Shown: in pieces, positions 26,850 to 37,068 of the stretch | Position numbering within the stretch: position 1 is the first letter of the stretch | Layout of the letters: each line of letters begins with the position of its first letter | Notes under the pieces: model-generated | Database searches by the model: none | Told to the model about the DNA's origin: nothing | The model's input: only the letters and a program-made list of their open reading frames with translations | Made by a program: the position numbers and the translations under genes | NCBI RefSeq assembly: GCF_019793435.1 | Contig: NZ_JAILYH010000003.1 | Location: 310,001-374,000 of the forward strand | Origin: Rhizobium redzepovicii | GTDB taxonomy: Bacteria; Pseudomonadota; Alphaproteobacteria; Rhizobiales; Rhizobiaceae | Direction: 5' to 3' | DNA length: 64,000 bases

Positions 26850-27551
26850 ATGGCAAAGCACGGATCGTCGCTCGGTCTCCTTGCCCTCGCTCTTCTGGCA
26901 TTTCCGCCGGTCGCCGCCCGGGCCGCCGATTGCGGCAGCCTGGCCTCGCCGAAGCTCGACTGGCAGGAATGCACCAAGAAGAACCTGATGCTGCAGGGCA
27001 GTGATCTCGAAGGTGCCAACCTCGTCGGCACGGATTTCTCGCTGACTGATCTCGCCGGCGCCAACGTCAAATCCGCCAATCTCGAAAAGGCGACTTTGGT
27101 GCGCGCCTCGCTCGAGGGCGCACACGCCGAAGGCGCCAGCTTCGCCAAAATCGAAGCCTATCGCGCCAGCTTCGCCAATATCATCGCCGAAGGCGCTTCC
27201 TTCGCCGGCGCCGAGCTGCAGCGAGCCAATTTCGCCGGCGCCAGGCTTGCCGGCGCGAGCTTCGAAAAAGCCGAACTCGGTCGCGCCGATTTCGACAAGG
27301 CGGTGCTGACCGGCACGAAATTCTCTTTCGCCAATCTCTCCCGTGCCGATCTCTCCGGCGCAAGTTTGGAAGGCCCGGCGATCTTCGAGCGCGCCTTCAT
27401 GTTCCTCACCCGCATCGAAGGCCTCGACCTCTCGGCGGCATCCGGCCTCGAACAAGCCCAGATCGACCTTGCTTGCGGCGACACCTCGACCAAGCTCCCC
27501 GCCGGCCTCTCTGCGCCGACGACCTGGCCATGCCCTGCCGAGCATGAGTGA
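26850..27551 (+). CDS. Secreted pentapeptide-repeat protein
   Basis: A 233-residue protein: signal peptide (cleavage near ARA-AD at about residue 25), then roughly 25 tandem A(D/N)LXX-type pentapeptides, for example GANLV, SANLE, RASFA and GASFE, predicted to form a right-handed quadrilateral beta-helix. A cysteine-containing cap lies at both ends. I chose ATG 26850 over 26832 because GGAGGTGA lies 10 bp upstream. It is exported, so gyrase protection of the Qnr type is unlikely. Function unknown. Confidence 0.82.
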   Translation: MAKHGSSLGLLALALLAFPPVAARAADCGSLASPKLDWQECTKKNLMLQGSDLEGANLVGTDFSLTDLAGANVKSANLEKATLVRASLEGAHAEGASFAKIEAYRASFANIIAEGASFAGAELQRANFAGARLAGASFEKAELGRADFDKAVLTGTKFSFANLSRADLSGASLEGPAIFERAFMFLTRIEGLDLSAASGLEQAQIDLACGDTSTKLPAGLSAPTTWPCPAEHE

Positions 27552-27610
27552 TCGGTCAAGACTCGCCAGCCGGACCGTCGCGCTGTAGGCCCGGTTTTGC
27601 GCCGAAAGCT

Positions 27611-27655
27611 TGCCCCTCACCCTCTCCCTCTCCCCGTAGAAACGGGGCGAGGGGA
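27611..27655. repeat. REP-like GC-rich intergenic repeat
   Basis: CCCTCACCCTCTCCC leads into CCCCGT-AGAA-ACGGGG (27632-27647) and GAGGGG. This is the common dispersed palindrome form of proteobacterial intergenic repeats, here between convergent genes. Confidence 0.5.
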
Positions 27656-27735
27656 CGTGCGATACGAGACGTATCGTGGAACGGAGAAGTTGCCGACAGG
27701 CGAATGAAGGGCAGGTTGCCTCCTGCGCCGAACGT

Positions 27736-28149
27736 CTATTGCCCCGGCTCAAACACCATGGAATGGCCGTTGATGCAGTAGCGCAGGCCGGTCGGCGGCG
27801 GGCCGTCGGGGAAGACGTGGCCGAGATGGGCTTCGCAGCTGCCGCAGCGGATTTCGGTGCGCACCATGCCAAAGGCGGTGTCGCGATGCTCGGTCACCGC
27901 ATCGGGCGAGACGGCTTCGAAATAGCTCGGCCAGCCGCAGCCGGCGTCGAACTTCGTGTCGGAGCGGAACAGCGGGGCGTTGCAGCCGACACAGCGGTAA
28001 AGCCCTGTCTCGAAGGAATCCCAATAGGGGCCGGTGAAGGCGCGCTCGGTGCCGTGCTGGCGGGTGATGCGGTATTGCTCGGGGGTGAGCTGCTCCTTCC
28101 ATTCCGCATCGGTCTTGTGGATCTTGGCGGTGGTTGCGGTTTCGGACAT
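27736..28149 (-). CDS. msrB: Peptide methionine (R)-S-oxide reductase MsrB
   Basis: A 137-residue cytosolic repair enzyme that reduces methionine-R-sulfoxide in proteins. The zinc-binding CxxC pairs are CVGCNAPL and [12 protein letters not shown]. The catalytic Cys is in [12 protein letters not shown], with the conserved GCGWPSYF upstream. Start ATG 28149 has AAGGAG 7 bp upstream; the frame to 28251 is not part of the family. No MsrA lies adjacent. Confidence 0.95.
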   Translation of the reverse strand: MSETATTAKIHKTDAEWKEQLTPEQYRITRQHGTERAFTGPYWDSFETGLYRCVGCNAPLFRSDTKFDAGCGWPSYFEAVSPDAVTEHRDTAFGMVRTEIRCGSCEAHLGHVFPDGPPPTGLRYCINGHSMVFEPGQ

Positions 28150-28338
28150 GCCATGCTCCTTTCGCCGAGGGGCGGTTCCGTTTTGCCAGAAAATGTGGTG
28201 CGCCGTCGACAGTTCATCAAGACTTGGGCACCATCCCGCCCCATTGACCATGTACCGCTTTTTGGGGAGGGCGCCTGCTCTTACATCCGTTAGGGGTTTT
28301 CTGTTAGGGTTAATGTTACGTGTATAGGGGAATCACTG

Positions 28339-28554
28339 GTGTTTGAAGCAGCAATCGTCCTGCTCTACGGCTTCGTAGCCGCAGCCGCCATGGCGGTCAC
28401 GCTCCTGGAGGGCTGGGCCAACCATGACGGCTTGACGCTCCATCGTCTGGCGGGGCTTTTCGCCTGCCTGCTGTGGCCGCTGACGCTTCTGGTCTTTATC
28501 CTGCACGGCTGCGTTGTCCGGTTGCTGACCCGTCTTTCCCGATCGGCCGCCTGA
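28339..28554 (+). CDS. Small two-helix membrane protein
   Basis: A 71-residue protein from a GTG start with AGGGGAA upstream. Two hydrophobic helices (about 5-24 and 38-60) are separated by the polar loop LEGWANHDGLTLHR, with a basic C-terminus (RLLTRLSRSA). No recognised family. It lies 115 bp upstream of the mrp operon on the same strand, but the promoter-sized gap means co-transcription is unproven. Confidence 0.5.
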   Translation: MFEAAIVLLYGFVAAAAMAVTLLEGWANHDGLTLHRLAGLFACLLWPLTLLVFILHGCVVRLLTRLSRSAA

Positions 28555-28669
28555 TTACGTCGAATAGCTCCTGCGGCCGAAATCGCTTGAGACGCCCTCC
28601 CGTTTCGCCTAAGTCAGAAGACAGGCCGGTTTTCGCTGGTGCGTCGTTTATCGCTGTTGGGGAGGAGAT

Positions 28670-31030
28670 ATGGCCGATGTCACGGCTTTGACATTTCTGG
28701 CCCTGTGTCTGCCGCTTGTCGGCGCTCTTGCCGCTCCTCTCGTCATCCGCATCTTCGGCGCCAACGGTGCCTGGTTTCTGGCGCTCGCGCCCTTGCTCGC
28801 CTTTCTGCATTTCCTGCGTTTCGTGCCCGCGATCGCGCGCGGTGAGGTCGTCGCCGGCGGTTATGCCTGGGTACCGAGCTACAATCTGTCCTTCTCCTGG
28901 TTTCTCGATGGCTTGTCGCTGGCTTTTGCACTGCTGATCACCGGCATCGGCACCCTGATCGTGCTGTATGCCGGCGGCTATCTCAAGGGACACAAGGATC
29001 AGGGCCGCTTCTTCTCGTTTATCTTCCTCTTCATGGGGGCGATGCTCGGCCTCGTCGTTTCCGACAGTTTCCTGATGCTCTTCATCTTCTGGGAGCTGAC
29101 GTCGATCACCTCCTTCCTGCTGATCGGCTTCGATCACGAGCGCGAGGCGGCGCGCCGCGCCGCCCTGCAGGCGCTTGTCGTCACCGGCGGGGGAGGGCTC
29201 TGCCTGCTGGCCGGCCTGCTGCTGCTCTGGAACATATCGGGCGTCACGCAGCTGTCGCAGCTCATGGCATTTGGCGATGCCGTGCGCGAAAGCCCGTTCT
29301 ATCTCGCTGCCCTTATCCTGGTTCTTGCCGGCGCCTTCACCAAGTCGGCGCAGTTTCCCTTTCATTTCTGGCTACCGAACGCCATGGAGGCGCCGACGCC
29401 GGTGTCGGCCTACCTGCATTCGGCCACGATGGTGAAGGCGGGTGTCTATCTGCTGATGCGGCTCAATCCCGTCATGGGGGCGACCCCCGCCTGGGAAATC
29501 CTTCTGCCCTTCTTCGGCGGGTTGACGCTGGTGGTCGGCGCCACGCTCGCCATCGGCGAGGCCGACCTGAAGCTCAAGCTCGCCTATACCACCGTCTCCT
29601 CGCTCGGCCTGCTCGTCATGCTGATCGGCTTCGGCTCCGAACATGCGGTGGAGGCGGCAGCGCTCTATCTGGTGGCGCATTGCCTTTTCAAGGGTGCGCT
29701 GTTCATGGTCGCCGGGATCATCGATCACGAGACCGGCACGCGCGATGTCACCAGGCTCGGCGGCCTCGGGCGGGCGATGCCGCTGACGTGGGTCATCGCA
29801 CTTGCGGCGGCCCTCTCCATGGCCGGCCTGCCGCCCTTCTTCGGCTTCCTCGCCAAGGAGGAGATCTATACGGCACTCACCGGCGGCGATGTCCGCGCGC
29901 TTACCTTCACTACCATCACCGTCTTCGGCAATGCGCTGATGTTTGCCGTCGCCTTCGCCGTGGCGCTGAAACCCTTTCTCGGCCGGCCGGTGGAGACGGA
30001 GAAACATCCGCACGAAGCGCCCGTCCTGCTCTGGCTCGGCCCGGCCGTTCTCGCTGCCCTCGGCCTGCTTGCCGCGATCTTTTCGAGCTTCACGCACGCT
30101 GCCCTGTCGTCGCCGATATCAGCCGCGATCCGCCAGACCCCTGCTGAGATCGACATTTCGCTGGCGCTGCATCCAGGCGTGCCCTTGGCGGTCTCCGCTT
30201 TGACAGTGCTTCTCGGCATCGGCGTCTATTGGCAGCTCGCCCTCGCCCGCGTGGCGATGGCGATCTTCCTGCGCGCCGCCGGGCGCGGGCCGGATCACGG
30301 ATTCGATCTTGCCATATCGGGCCTTGTCCGCTTCGCCGCCCGCACCATGCGTATTCTGCAGCCGGGGCGGCTGCAAATCTATATCGCCTGCACCTTCCTC
30401 TCGGTCGCCGCCATCCTCATCATCCCCCCCGTCGTCTTTGGTGAATTGCCGCAGCTTCCAGCCTGGCCGGCGGATGTCCGGCTCTATGAATGGGCGGTTT
30501 TGCTGATCGCTGCGGTCGGCCTTGCCGCCGTGCTCGTCGCCCGCGACCGGCTGACGGCAATCGTCTCGCTTGGCATTCAGGGTCTTGCCGTCGCTATCAT
30601 CTTCCTGCTGTTCGGGGCGCCGGATCTCTCCTTCACCCAGTTCATGGTCGAAACCCTGTCGGTGGTCATCCTCGCCCTGGTCATGACCAGGCTCCGCCTC
30701 TCCCCGGACGATCGGCGCCCGCTTGGCCGAAGGCTCTTCGACGGCGCGCTTGCGCTCGTCTGCGGCCTCGGCTTCACGCTTATGCTGATGCGGGCAACAC
30801 AGGTGCCGTTCAACGATGCGCTGACGGTGTTCTTCAACGCCTATTCGAAAACGATTGCCCATGGCGCCAATGTCGTCAACGTCATCATCGTCGACTTCCG
30901 CGGCACTGATACGCTCGGCGAAATCGCCGTCGTCGCGGTCACCGGCCTTGCCATCCTGGCGCTGATCCGCATCCGCGCCGGCACGGAGCGCAAGCTTGCC
31001 GCCAATGATCCAGTGGAGGCCGAGGGCTGA
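28670..31030 (+). CDS. mrpA: Mrp-type Na+(K+)/H+ antiporter subunit A
   Basis: A 786-residue membrane protein homologous to complex I NuoL. The N-terminal two thirds hold the proton-pumping core with [52 protein letters not shown] and the lysine-bearing helix. The last part has extra helices of the MnhA C-terminal/MbhE type ([28 protein letters not shown]). It starts the seven-gene operon with AGGAG upstream and overlaps mrpB by one base (TGATG). The rhizobial Pha/Mrp complexes exchange K+ or Na+ for protons and support alkali and salt tolerance. Confidence 0.93.
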   Translation: MADVTALTFLALCLPLVGALAAPLVIRIFGANGAWFLALAPLLAFLHFLRFVPAIARGEVVAGGYAWVPSYNLSFSWFLDGLSLAFALLITGIGTLIVLYAGGYLKGHKDQGRFFSFIFLFMGAMLGLVVSDSFLMLFIFWELTSITSFLLIGFDHEREAARRAALQALVVTGGGGLCLLAGLLLLWNISGVTQLSQLMAFGDAVRESPFYLAALILVLAGAFTKSAQFPFHFWLPNAMEAPTPVSAYLHSATMVKAGVYLLMRLNPVMGATPAWEILLPFFGGLTLVVGATLAIGEADLKLKLAYTTVSSLGLLVMLIGFGSEHAVEAAALYLVAHCLFKGALFMVAGIIDHETGTRDVTRLGGLGRAMPLTWVIALAAALSMAGLPPFFGFLAKEEIYTALTGGDVRALTFTTITVFGNALMFAVAFAVALKPFLGRPVETEKHPHEAPVLLWLGPAVLAALGLLAAIFSSFTHAALSSPISAAIRQTPAEIDISLALHPGVPLAVSALTVLLGIGVYWQLALARVAMAIFLRAAGRGPDHGFDLAISGLVRFAARTMRILQPGRLQIYIACTFLSVAAILIIPPVVFGELPQLPAWPADVRLYEWAVLLIAAVGLAAVLVARDRLTAIVSLGIQGLAVAIIFLLFGAPDLSFTQFMVETLSVVILALVMTRLRLSPDDRRPLGRRLFDGALALVCGLGFTLMLMRATQVPFNDALTVFFNAYSKTIAHGANVVNVIIVDFRGTDTLGEIAVVAVTGLAILALIRIRAGTERKLAANDPVEAEG

Positions 31031-31449
31031 TGCATACCCTGATCTTCCGCACCATTGCCCCGTTCCTCACCGCGCTGATGCTGCTTTTCTCCGTCTTCGT
31101 GCTGCTGCGCGGCCATAACGAGCCGGGCGGTGGCTTCATCGGCGGGTTGATTGCCGCTTCGGGACTGGCGATCTATGGCATTGCTCTTGGTGTTGCCGCC
31201 GTTCGCCGCGCGCTTTTCTTCCATCCGCTGTCGATCGCCGGCTTCGGCCTGCTGCTGTCGACGCTATCAGGCCTTCTCTCCATCCTTTTTGCCGTTCCCT
31301 TCATGACCGGCCTCTGGGTCTATCCGAACCTTTTCGGTCTCGAAGTGCCACTGTCGAGCGTCATGCTCTTCGACGTCGGCGTCTATCTCGTCGTCTTCGG
31401 CGCTATCACCTCGATCGCGCTGACATTGGAAGAAAAGGAGGTGGAATGA
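31030..31449 (+). CDS. mrpB: Mrp antiporter subunit B
   Basis: A 139-residue subunit with four membrane helices. The MnhB signature is [20 protein letters not shown] after the first helix, and [27 protein letters not shown] at the C-terminus. Its ATG overlaps the mrpA stop, and its stop overlaps the mrpC start (ATGA), so translation is coupled. Confidence 0.93.
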   Translation: MHTLIFRTIAPFLTALMLLFSVFVLLRGHNEPGGGFIGGLIAASGLAIYGIALGVAAVRRALFFHPLSIAGFGLLLSTLSGLLSILFAVPFMTGLWVYPNLFGLEVPLSSVMLFDVGVYLVVFGAITSIALTLEEKEVE

Positions 31450-31826
31450 TGGAGCCGCTTCTGGCGATCCTCGTCGGCCTGTTTTTCGCTGCCGCCATCT
31501 ATCTGATGCTGTCGAAATTCACGATCCACATCATGCTCGGCATCGCCATCCTCGGCAATGCCGTCAACCTCCTGCTCTTTACTTCAGGCCGGCTGACGCG
31601 CGAGGTGCCGCCAATCATCCCGGCGGGTCTCGACGCCTTGCCCGCCGGCACCGCCAATCCGCTGCCGCAGGCACTGATCCTGACGGCGATCGTCATCTCC
31701 TTCTCCTTCCTCGCCTTTCTGCTGGTGCTGACCTACCGCGCCTACCAGGATCTCGGCACCGACGACACCAGCGAAATGCGCGCCGCCGAGCCCGACGACC
31801 GGCCGCTGCCGCCATTGGGGTATTGA
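31446..31826 (+). CDS. mrpC: Mrp antiporter subunit C
   Basis: A 126-residue, three-helix protein homologous to Nuo[27 protein letters not shown] and a third helix in [25 protein letters not shown] hold the family pattern. Its stop is followed not by mrpD but by a palindromic repeat of about 180 bp, the only break in the close packing of the operon. Confidence 0.92.
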   Translation: MMEPLLAILVGLFFAAAIYLMLSKFTIHIMLGIAILGNAVNLLLFTSGRLTREVPPIIPAGLDALPAGTANPLPQALILTAIVISFSFLAFLLVLTYRAYQDLGTDDTSEMRAAEPDDRPLPPLGY

Positions 31827-32077
31827 TGCAGATGTTGGTGCTGGCGGTTACACCCCTCTGCCCTGCCGGGCATCTCCCCCACAAGGGGGGAGATCGGCTG
31901 GGGGCGAAGTCTCACCCTCGTCAGATGCCTGAGATAGACGAAGCGGCTGGGGGTGCAATTGATATATCGGCAAGGGCGCGCGTCTTGCCGATCTCCCCCC
32001 CTGTGGGGGAGATACCCGGCAGGGCAGAGGGGGGCATCCCACGGCACGCCCCTCGCGTTCCCAAAGGCCACGCCTGA
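31826..32077 (+). CDS. Mini-ORF across the repeat linking mrpC and mrpD
   Basis: An 83-codon frame whose ATG overlaps the mrpC stop (TGATG) and whose TGA overlaps the mrpD ATG (TGATG at 32075-32079). It reads straight through both arms of the inverted repeat. The product looks non-natural (Pro/Gly/Arg rich, no family), so any role is probably ribosome passage to keep mrpD coupled rather than a working protein. It could also be chance. Confidence 0.25.
   Translation: MQMLVLAVTPLCPAGHLPHKGGDRLGAKSHPRQMPEIDEAAGGAIDISARARVLPISPPVGEIPGRAEGGIPRHAPRVPKGHA
31852..32034. repeat. Large inverted repeat (RIME-like) inside the mrp operon
   Basis: Two arms of about 47 bp, 31852-31898 and 31987-32034, are inverted and nearly identical: the first runs CCCCTCTGCCCTGCCGGGCA and onward, the second ends with its complement. 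Each arm also contains its own smaller hairpin (CTCCCCCACAAGGGGGGAG). About 90 bp of unrelated sequence lies between. The two-palindrome layout resembles the Rhizobium-specific intergenic mosaic elements; the assignment is by form only. Confidence 0.8.
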
Positions 32078-33630
32078 TGGCCGCTCCCACCTCCGCCGTC
32101 GATCTCTCCGCCGCCCTGATCACCGCCCCGGTGCCGATCGGCCATTGGCTTGCCATTCTGCCGGTCGCCCATTGCATCACGCTCGGCGCCGTCCTGCTGA
32201 TGCTGCGCGCCTACCCCCGCCTGCAGGCCTGGCTGGCCATTTTGGGCCTTGTGTTGCTGGCGCTGATCGATGCGGCGCTGCTGGCCAAGGTCGTGGCCGA
32301 AGGGCCGCTCACCATGGTGATGGGCCGCTGGCTGCCGCCCTTCGGCATCGCCTTCACGGTCGACCTCTTCGGGGCGCTGATGGCCTTCACTTCAGCCCTT
32401 GCTGCGCTCGCCGCCGGCATCTATGCGCTGACCGATATCGGTGACAGCGGCCGGCGATACGGGTTTTTCCCGCTGCTCATGCTGCTGATGGCCGGTGTCA
32501 GCGGCGCCTTTCTCACCGGCGATATCTTCAATCTCTATGTCTGGTTCGAGGTGCTGCTGATCTCCTCCTTCGGGCTGATCATTCTCGGCTCCGAACGTCG
32601 GCAGATCGACGGTGCGCTGAAATATGCGGTGCTGAACCTCATCGCCACGACGCTGTTCCTGATCGGCGTCGGCATCCTTTATGCCGTCTTCGGCACCCTC
32701 AACATGGCCGATATCGCAGTAAAGGCGAGGGATTTGCGCGCCACGGCGCCGCTGATGACGCTGGCAAGTCTCTTCCTGCTCGCCTTCGCCATGAAGGCGG
32801 CCGCCTTTCCGGTCAATTTCTGGCTCCCAGCAGCCTATCATACACCGCGCATCGTGGTCTCGGCGCTGTTTGCCGGCCTGCTCACCAAGGTCGGCATTTA
32901 CGCATTGATCCGGGTGGTCGTCATGCTGCTGCCGGTGGAGCGCCAGGAATTGAGCCTGCTGATTGCGCTTATCGCCGCGGCGACCATCCTCGTCGGCGCG
33001 CTCGGCGCGCTTGCCGAAAACGATATCCGCAGGCTGTTCGGCTATGTCGTCATATCGGGCATCGGCAATATGCTTGCCGGCGTCGCACTTGGCGGTACGG
33101 GCGGCGGCATCAGCGGCGCAGTCTTTTACGCGCTTCATTCCATGGTGCTGATGACGGCGCTTTATCTTGCCGCTGGTGAAATCGCCCGGCGCGGCGGCGG
33201 CTTTCTATTGTCGACGCTCGGCGGCCTCTACCGCCAAAGCGGCGGCTTCACCGCGCTCTCCCTGGTGCTCTTCCTTGCCGCCTGCGGCCTGCCGCCCTTT
33301 TCCGGCTTCTGGCCGAAGGTCATTCTCGTCAAGGCCGCGCTCGATAGTGGCGCCTGGTGGCTGGCGGCCGTGATCCTCGCCGGCGGTTTTCTGACGACGA
33401 TCGCCTTTGGCCGCCTCTTTCTGCTCGCCTATTGGCGCCCGGCGCCGATGGCCGCGAAACCGGCCGCAGCCCTCTGGGGCACCGGCCTGCCGCTTGCCGC
33501 GCTGACGGCGCTGGTCGTCGGCTTCGGCATCCTGCCGGACCAGCTGCTGGCGCTGTCGCAATCGGCCGCCGCCGGTCTTGCCGATCCAGAAGCCTATGTT
33601 CATTCGGTCTTTCCCGGAGGCATCAGGTGA
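32077..33630 (+). CDS. mrpD: Mrp antiporter subunit D
   Basis: A 517-residue, about fourteen-helix subunit homologous to NuoM/N. Conserved elements are [20 protein letters not shown] (catalytic Glu), [40 protein letters not shown] (Lys-bearing broken helix) and [22 protein letters not shown] weak AAAGG ribosome site sits inside the end of the repeat region. Its last bases overlap the GTG of mrpE. Confidence 0.93.
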   Translation: MAAPTSAVDLSAALITAPVPIGHWLAILPVAHCITLGAVLLMLRAYPRLQAWLAILGLVLLALIDAALLAKVVAEGPLTMVMGRWLPPFGIAFTVDLFGALMAFTSALAALAAGIYALTDIGDSGRRYGFFPLLMLLMAGVSGAFLTGDIFNLYVWFEVLLISSFGLIILGSERRQIDGALKYAVLNLIATTLFLIGVGILYAVFGTLNMADIAVKARDLRATAPLMTLASLFLLAFAMKAAAFPVNFWLPAAYHTPRIVVSALFAGLLTKVGIYALIRVVVMLLPVERQELSLLIALIAAATILVGALGALAENDIRRLFGYVVISGIGNMLAGVALGGTGGGISGAVFYALHSMVLMTALYLAAGEIARRGGGFLLSTLGGLYRQSGGFTALSLVLFLAACGLPPFSGFWPKVILVKAALDSGAWWLAAVILAGGFLTTIAFGRLFLLAYWRPAPMAAKPAAALWGTGLPLAALTALVVGFGILPDQLLALSQSAAAGLADPEAYVHSVFPGGIR

Positions 33631-34100
33631 TCGCCTTTCTCTTCAATCTTCTGCTCGCCATTGCCTGGGTCGCCGTCACCGGCAGCGCCTCGCTGCACAA
33701 TCTCGTTCTTGGCTTCCTGCTTGCCGCCCTTTCGCTCGCCATCATCCGCGAACCCTTCGGCGGCAAGGGATATCTGCGCCGCGCCAGCCTGGTGTTCTCG
33801 CTCGCCCTCTTGTTCCTGAAGGAATTGTCGCTGTCGGCCTGGAGGGTCACACTCACCATTCTTTCGCCCGATATGAAGCTGAAGCCCGGCATCTTCGCCT
33901 TCCCCCTGACGGTGACGAGCGATTTCGAGATCACTCTGCTGGCAAACCTCATCACCCTGACACCCGGCACGCTTTCGGTCGATGTCTCCACAGATCGCCG
34001 CACGCTCTATGTCCATGCGCTCGATTGTTCCGATCCCGAGACAGCCAAGCGCGATATCGCCAATGGTTTCGAGCGCAAGATCATGGAGGCTTTCCGGTGA
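33627..34100 (+). CDS. mrpE: Mrp antiporter subunit E
   Basis: A 157-residue subunit with two N-terminal membrane helices and a soluble C-terminal domain. The family pattern appears as [18 protein letters not shown], then [27 protein letters not shown]. Starts with GTG overlapping the mrpD stop (GTGA) and ends overlapping the GTG of mrpF in the same way. Confidence 0.92.
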   Translation: MIAFLFNLLLAIAWVAVTGSASLHNLVLGFLLAALSLAIIREPFGGKGYLRRASLVFSLALLFLKELSLSAWRVTLTILSPDMKLKPGIFAFPLTVTSDFEITLLANLITLTPGTLSVDVSTDRRTLYVHALDCSDPETAKRDIANGFERKIMEAFR

Positions 34101-34447
34101 TCACACCTGCCGCCATCGTCGCGGCCGCATCCTCGGCTGCACTCATCATCCTCGGCCTGGCACTGATTCTGACGGTCTGGCGCGTCGTTGCCGGCCCGAC
34201 ATTGCCGGATCGCATCCTCGCCCTCGATATGCTGACCGGCATCGCCATCGGTTTGATCGCCGTCATCGCGGTCAAAACCGGCTTTTCGCTCTATATCGAT
34301 ATCGCCATTTCGCTCGGCCTCGTCGGTTTCCTGGCAACGGTTGCCTTCGCCCGATTCGTGCTGTCGCGCGGCAACATCAAATCGCCGGCGTCCGCATCTC
34401 CGGCAAAGGCCGGCGCCAAACGGCGTGCGGGAGGGAAGAAACGATGA
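34097..34447 (+). CDS. mrpF: Mrp antiporter subunit F
   Basis: A 116-residue, three-helix subunit: [21 protein letters not shown] after helix 1 is diagnostic. The last 25 residues form a basic, Ala/Lys-rich tail ([16 protein letters not shown]) that is longer than in many homologues. GTG start, coupled to mrpE; its TGA overlaps the mrpG ATG. Confidence 0.9.
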   Translation: MITPAAIVAAASSAALIILGLALILTVWRVVAGPTLPDRILALDMLTGIAIGLIAVIAVKTGFSLYIDIAISLGLVGFLATVAFARFVLSRGNIKSPASASPAKAGAKRRAGGKKR

Positions 34448-34776
34448 TGGATTATATCCTGGCCGGCACCACTGCCTTGCTGCTGATATCGGGTGCGCTC
34501 TTTGCTCTTTCGGCAGCGATCGGACTGGTCCGGCTGCCGGACCTCTATACGCGTATGCACGCGGCCTCGAAGGTCGGGACGGTCGGTTCCGGTCTGCTGC
34601 TTCTTGCCGCCGGCCTCTATTCGCAGGAACTGTCGATTCTCGCCCGCGCCATTGCCGGCTTCGTCTTCCTGCTGCTGACGGCGCCGGTCTCCGCCCATCT
34701 GCTGGCCAGAGCCGCCCACCTTTCGGGATATGCGCTCGGCGCCGTCTCGGTCCGCGACGATATGCGAAAGCGCTGA
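34444..34776 (+). CDS. mrpG: Mrp antiporter subunit G
   Basis: A 110-residue, three-helix subunit and last gene of the operon. [22 protein letters not shown] is the MnhG signature, followed by [20 protein letters not shown]. Coupled to mrpF through ATGA. No obvious hairpin terminator follows; the next 440 bp are the rosR leader region. Confidence 0.92.
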   Translation: MMDYILAGTTALLLISGALFALSAAIGLVRLPDLYTRMHAASKVGTVGSGLLLLAAGLYSQELSILARAIAGFVFLLLTAPVSAHLLARAAHLSGYALGAVSVRDDMRKR

Positions 34777-35216
34777 GCCTGTGCTGTTTCGCCGCTTTAC
34801 CAGATTTATGCAAAACTTATGCACAGGAAGCTGTGAGTAAAGCTTGCCAGAACGCGCCTTAATTCTTCATCTGTCATTTTTTCTCAAGAAAAACGACAAA
34901 TAATAATTGGCCTTTCGACCAAACGATGGTATTTGAAAATGCAAGTAGAGTTCTGATTGTGAATCGCAATCGTACTGCTTCCAAGTCTCTCAGTTTTGAT
35001 TTTTTATGTCTAAACTGGGGCCATCGCCTGGGGCATGACGTAGTGATTTGCAGCCAGGCAGTATTAGAACAGGTCTCGCTCTTCGGAATCTAGGGGTGGA
35101 TTTCGCGTTTTTCGAAACAGAAGGTCGCTTCCCGTGCTTTTGCTGTTCGCTTCTACGAGGCGGGTCTTTGACGTAACAGTCAAAGGCCGTTTGAGCATGC
35201 TAACAGGAGAAAAAAT
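34777..35216 (+). promoter_or_regulatory. Long AT-rich leader/promoter region of rosR
   Basis: 440 bp without a credible gene, clearly richer in A+T than its surroundings between about 34860 and 35030. It contains the inverted repeat GATTG-TGAATCG-CAATC (34955-34971) and several poly-T tracts. Work on Rhizobium leguminosarum rosR describes a long upstream region with several promoters and autoregulation by RosR. The match of any element here to a RosR box is not verified. Confidence 0.55.
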
Positions 35217-35648
35217 ATGACGGAAATGGCGACCGGCAATGCGCCGGAGCTGCTTGTGGAACTGACAGCCGACATCGTCGCGGCTTATGTCAGCAACCAT
35301 GTTGTCCCGGTCAGCGACCTGGCAAATCTGATTTCCGACGTGCATTCGGCACTGAGCAACACGTCCGTACCGCAGCCTGCTGCGGCCATCGTCGAAAAAC
35401 AGAAGCCTGCAGTCTCTGTCCGCAAGTCCGTACAGGACGAGCAGATCACGTGTCTGGAATGCGGCGGCAACTTCAAGTCCCTCAAGCGTCACCTGATGAC
35501 GCATCACAGCCTCTCGCCGGAAGAATACCGCGAGAAGTGGGACCTGCCGACCGACTACCCGATGGTAGCGCCCGCCTATGCCGAAGCGCGTTCGCGCCTG
35601 GCAAAGGAAATGGGCCTGGGTCAGCGCCGCAAGCGCGGCCGCGGCTGA
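35217..35648 (+). CDS. rosR: Ros/MucR family zinc-finger regulator RosR
   Basis: A 143-residue regulator of exopolysaccharide synthesis and surface properties in Rhizobium. The N-terminal [17 protein letters not shown] domain is typical. The prokaryotic Cys2His2 finger is [19 protein letters not shown] (about residues 79-97), followed by the basic tail [14 protein letters not shown] lies just upstream of the ATG. Length and sequence match RosR/MucR exactly, and autorepression is expected. A strong terminator follows, so it is monocistronic. Confidence 0.93.
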   Translation: MTEMATGNAPELLVELTADIVAAYVSNHVVPVSDLANLISDVHSALSNTSVPQPAAAIVEKQKPAVSVRKSVQDEQITCLECGGNFKSLKRHLMTHHSLSPEEYREKWDLPTDYPMVAPAYAEARSRLAKEMGLGQRRKRGRG

Positions 35649-35672
35649 GCTTTTTCGAAAGCCATCAACGAC

Positions 35673-35700
35673 AAAAGCCGGGTCTTGTGCCCGGCTTTTC
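35673..35700 (+). terminator. Rho-independent terminator of rosR
   Basis: AAAAGCCGGG (35673-35682) pairs perfectly with CCCGGCTTTT (35690-35699) around TCTTGTG. The A-rich 5' and T-rich 3' ends would also allow function for opposite-strand transcription. Confidence 0.85.
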
Positions 35701-35861
35701 TGTCTGTGCTTGCGGCGGCGCCTCTGACCTATGCTTTGCGAGCAGCCGTAGAATGTATTCCTATACTATCAGCAAGTGTTAATGTACTGATTCGTTGATC
35801 GTAGCGCTTCCTGAATCGCTTGGGGCGCGGCGTCTCTCAGAACCCCTTATCGCAAGCGCGT

Positions 35862-36284
35862 TCAGGCCGCGGCGCGAAGCTTTGCTTCCTCACGGATCCT
35901 GTTGACCATCGATCGCAGTCCATTCGAACGCTGCGATGACAGGTTCTCCACCAGACCGATCTTCGAGAAGATCTCGAAGGCATCAAGGCCGGCGATCTCC
36001 GACGCCGTCTTGCCGGAATAGGTGGCAAGCACGATGGCGACGAGGCCGCGGACGATATGGGCGTCGGAATCCCCTTCGAAACTCATGACCGGGTTGTCGG
36101 GATCACCTGTTGTATGCGTCACCAGCCAGACCTGGCTGGCACAGCCCATTACCTTATTTTCGGAGGTACGCTTCTCCTCGGCGAGGTCCGGCAGCGCCTT
36201 GCCGAGTTCGATGACATAGCGGTAGCGGTCTTCCCAATCGTCCAGGAAGGCGAAGTCGTCGATGATCTGGTCGAGGGATGCCAT
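35862..36284 (-). CDS. sufE: SufE family Fe-S cluster assembly protein
   Basis: A 140-residue cytosolic sulfur acceptor. The family core is FAFLDDWEDRYRYVIELGKALP, then ENKVMGCASQVWL, whose Cys (about residue 48) accepts persulfide sulfur from a cysteine desulfurase, and GLVENLSSQRSNGLRSMV at the C-terminus. Start ATG 36284 has AAAGG upstream; five extra residues upstream are possible. Not next to other suf genes. Confidence 0.93.
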   Translation of the reverse strand: MASLDQIIDDFAFLDDWEDRYRYVIELGKALPDLAEEKRTSENKVMGCASQVWLVTHTTGDPDNPVMSFEGDSDAHIVRGLVAIVLATYSGKTASEIAGLDAFEIFSKIGLVENLSSQRSNGLRSMVNRIREEAKLRAAA

Positions 36285-36573
36285 GGGAAAGCCTTTCAAT
36301 CTTAAAACTGCATATAGGTGAAAGACCGGCGGATTTGAACCGTTAAAGCGCGCCGCGTCGAACAGGATTCATGCGACACGCTTCAATTCCTCGTTTTCAT
36401 GCGTGTCGTGATCTCTAAACCGCGGCACGCGTCCTGGTGACATGCATGAAAAAGAAACGCCGTGAGGGATGGGCATCCTCACGGCGCAGCAACATGCTGA
36501 ATTAAACAGGGCAGGCACGTCAGGCATGGGGCATTTCCGCGTCGTGCGGGCCACCGATGCAAGCTTGGAAAAT

Positions 36574-37068
36574 CTAGATCGCCGGCTTCGGCGTCGGCAG
36601 CGGGATCGCGCCGGTGACAACCGTCTCGGCGGAGGCGTCATCTTCGACCGGCGGGCGGTAGGGCATCGGCTGGTTCAGCGCGGCCTTTGCCTCGCGTACC
36701 TTTTCCTGGATGGCGGGTGCCGTAAGCGAAGGCATGGTGAGAGCCACCGGCATTTGCGTTTCGGCATGTTTTGCTGTCGCCGGCGTCTCGTCCTTGAACT
36801 GGCTGTCGAGCAGTTCATAGGCGACGTGGGCGCCTTCACGCGCCCGGTAGCCGAGTGCGGTGAGCGTTTCGGCGCCCTTGGCGCAGACCTCGGGTTTTTC
36901 TGAGCACATGCCGGTGAGATAGTCATAGGCGCCGCTTGCCGCCGTAAAGGCGTCGGAAAGCTGCAATTGCGGGCCGCTGGCGAACTTGTCGGAACCCTCC
37001 GTGCTAAAGACGGAAAGGAGCACGAGCACAAGGCCAAACCAGAAGGATCCTTTGATTAGAAACCACAT
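36574..37068 (-). CDS. DUF5330-type single-span membrane protein
   Basis: A 164-residue protein with one N-terminal hydrophobic segment (MWFLIKGSFWFGLVLVLLSVF) and a periplasmic part. The C-terminal third is proline-rich and probably disordered. The cysteine pair in MCSEKPEVCAKG could form a disulfide. It resembles the short DUF5330 proteins of rhizobia, whose function is unknown. The start at 37068 places the hydrophobic segment at the N-terminus; the frame further upstream to 37287 does not look coding. Confidence 0.7.
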   Translation of the reverse strand: MWFLIKGSFWFGLVLVLLSVFSTEGSDKFASGPQLQLSDAFTAASGAYDYLTGMCSEKPEVCAKGAETLTALGYRAREGAHVAYELLDSQFKDETPATAKHAETQMPVALTMPSLTAPAIQEKVREAKAALNQPMPYRPPVEDDASAETVVTGAIPLPTPKPAI

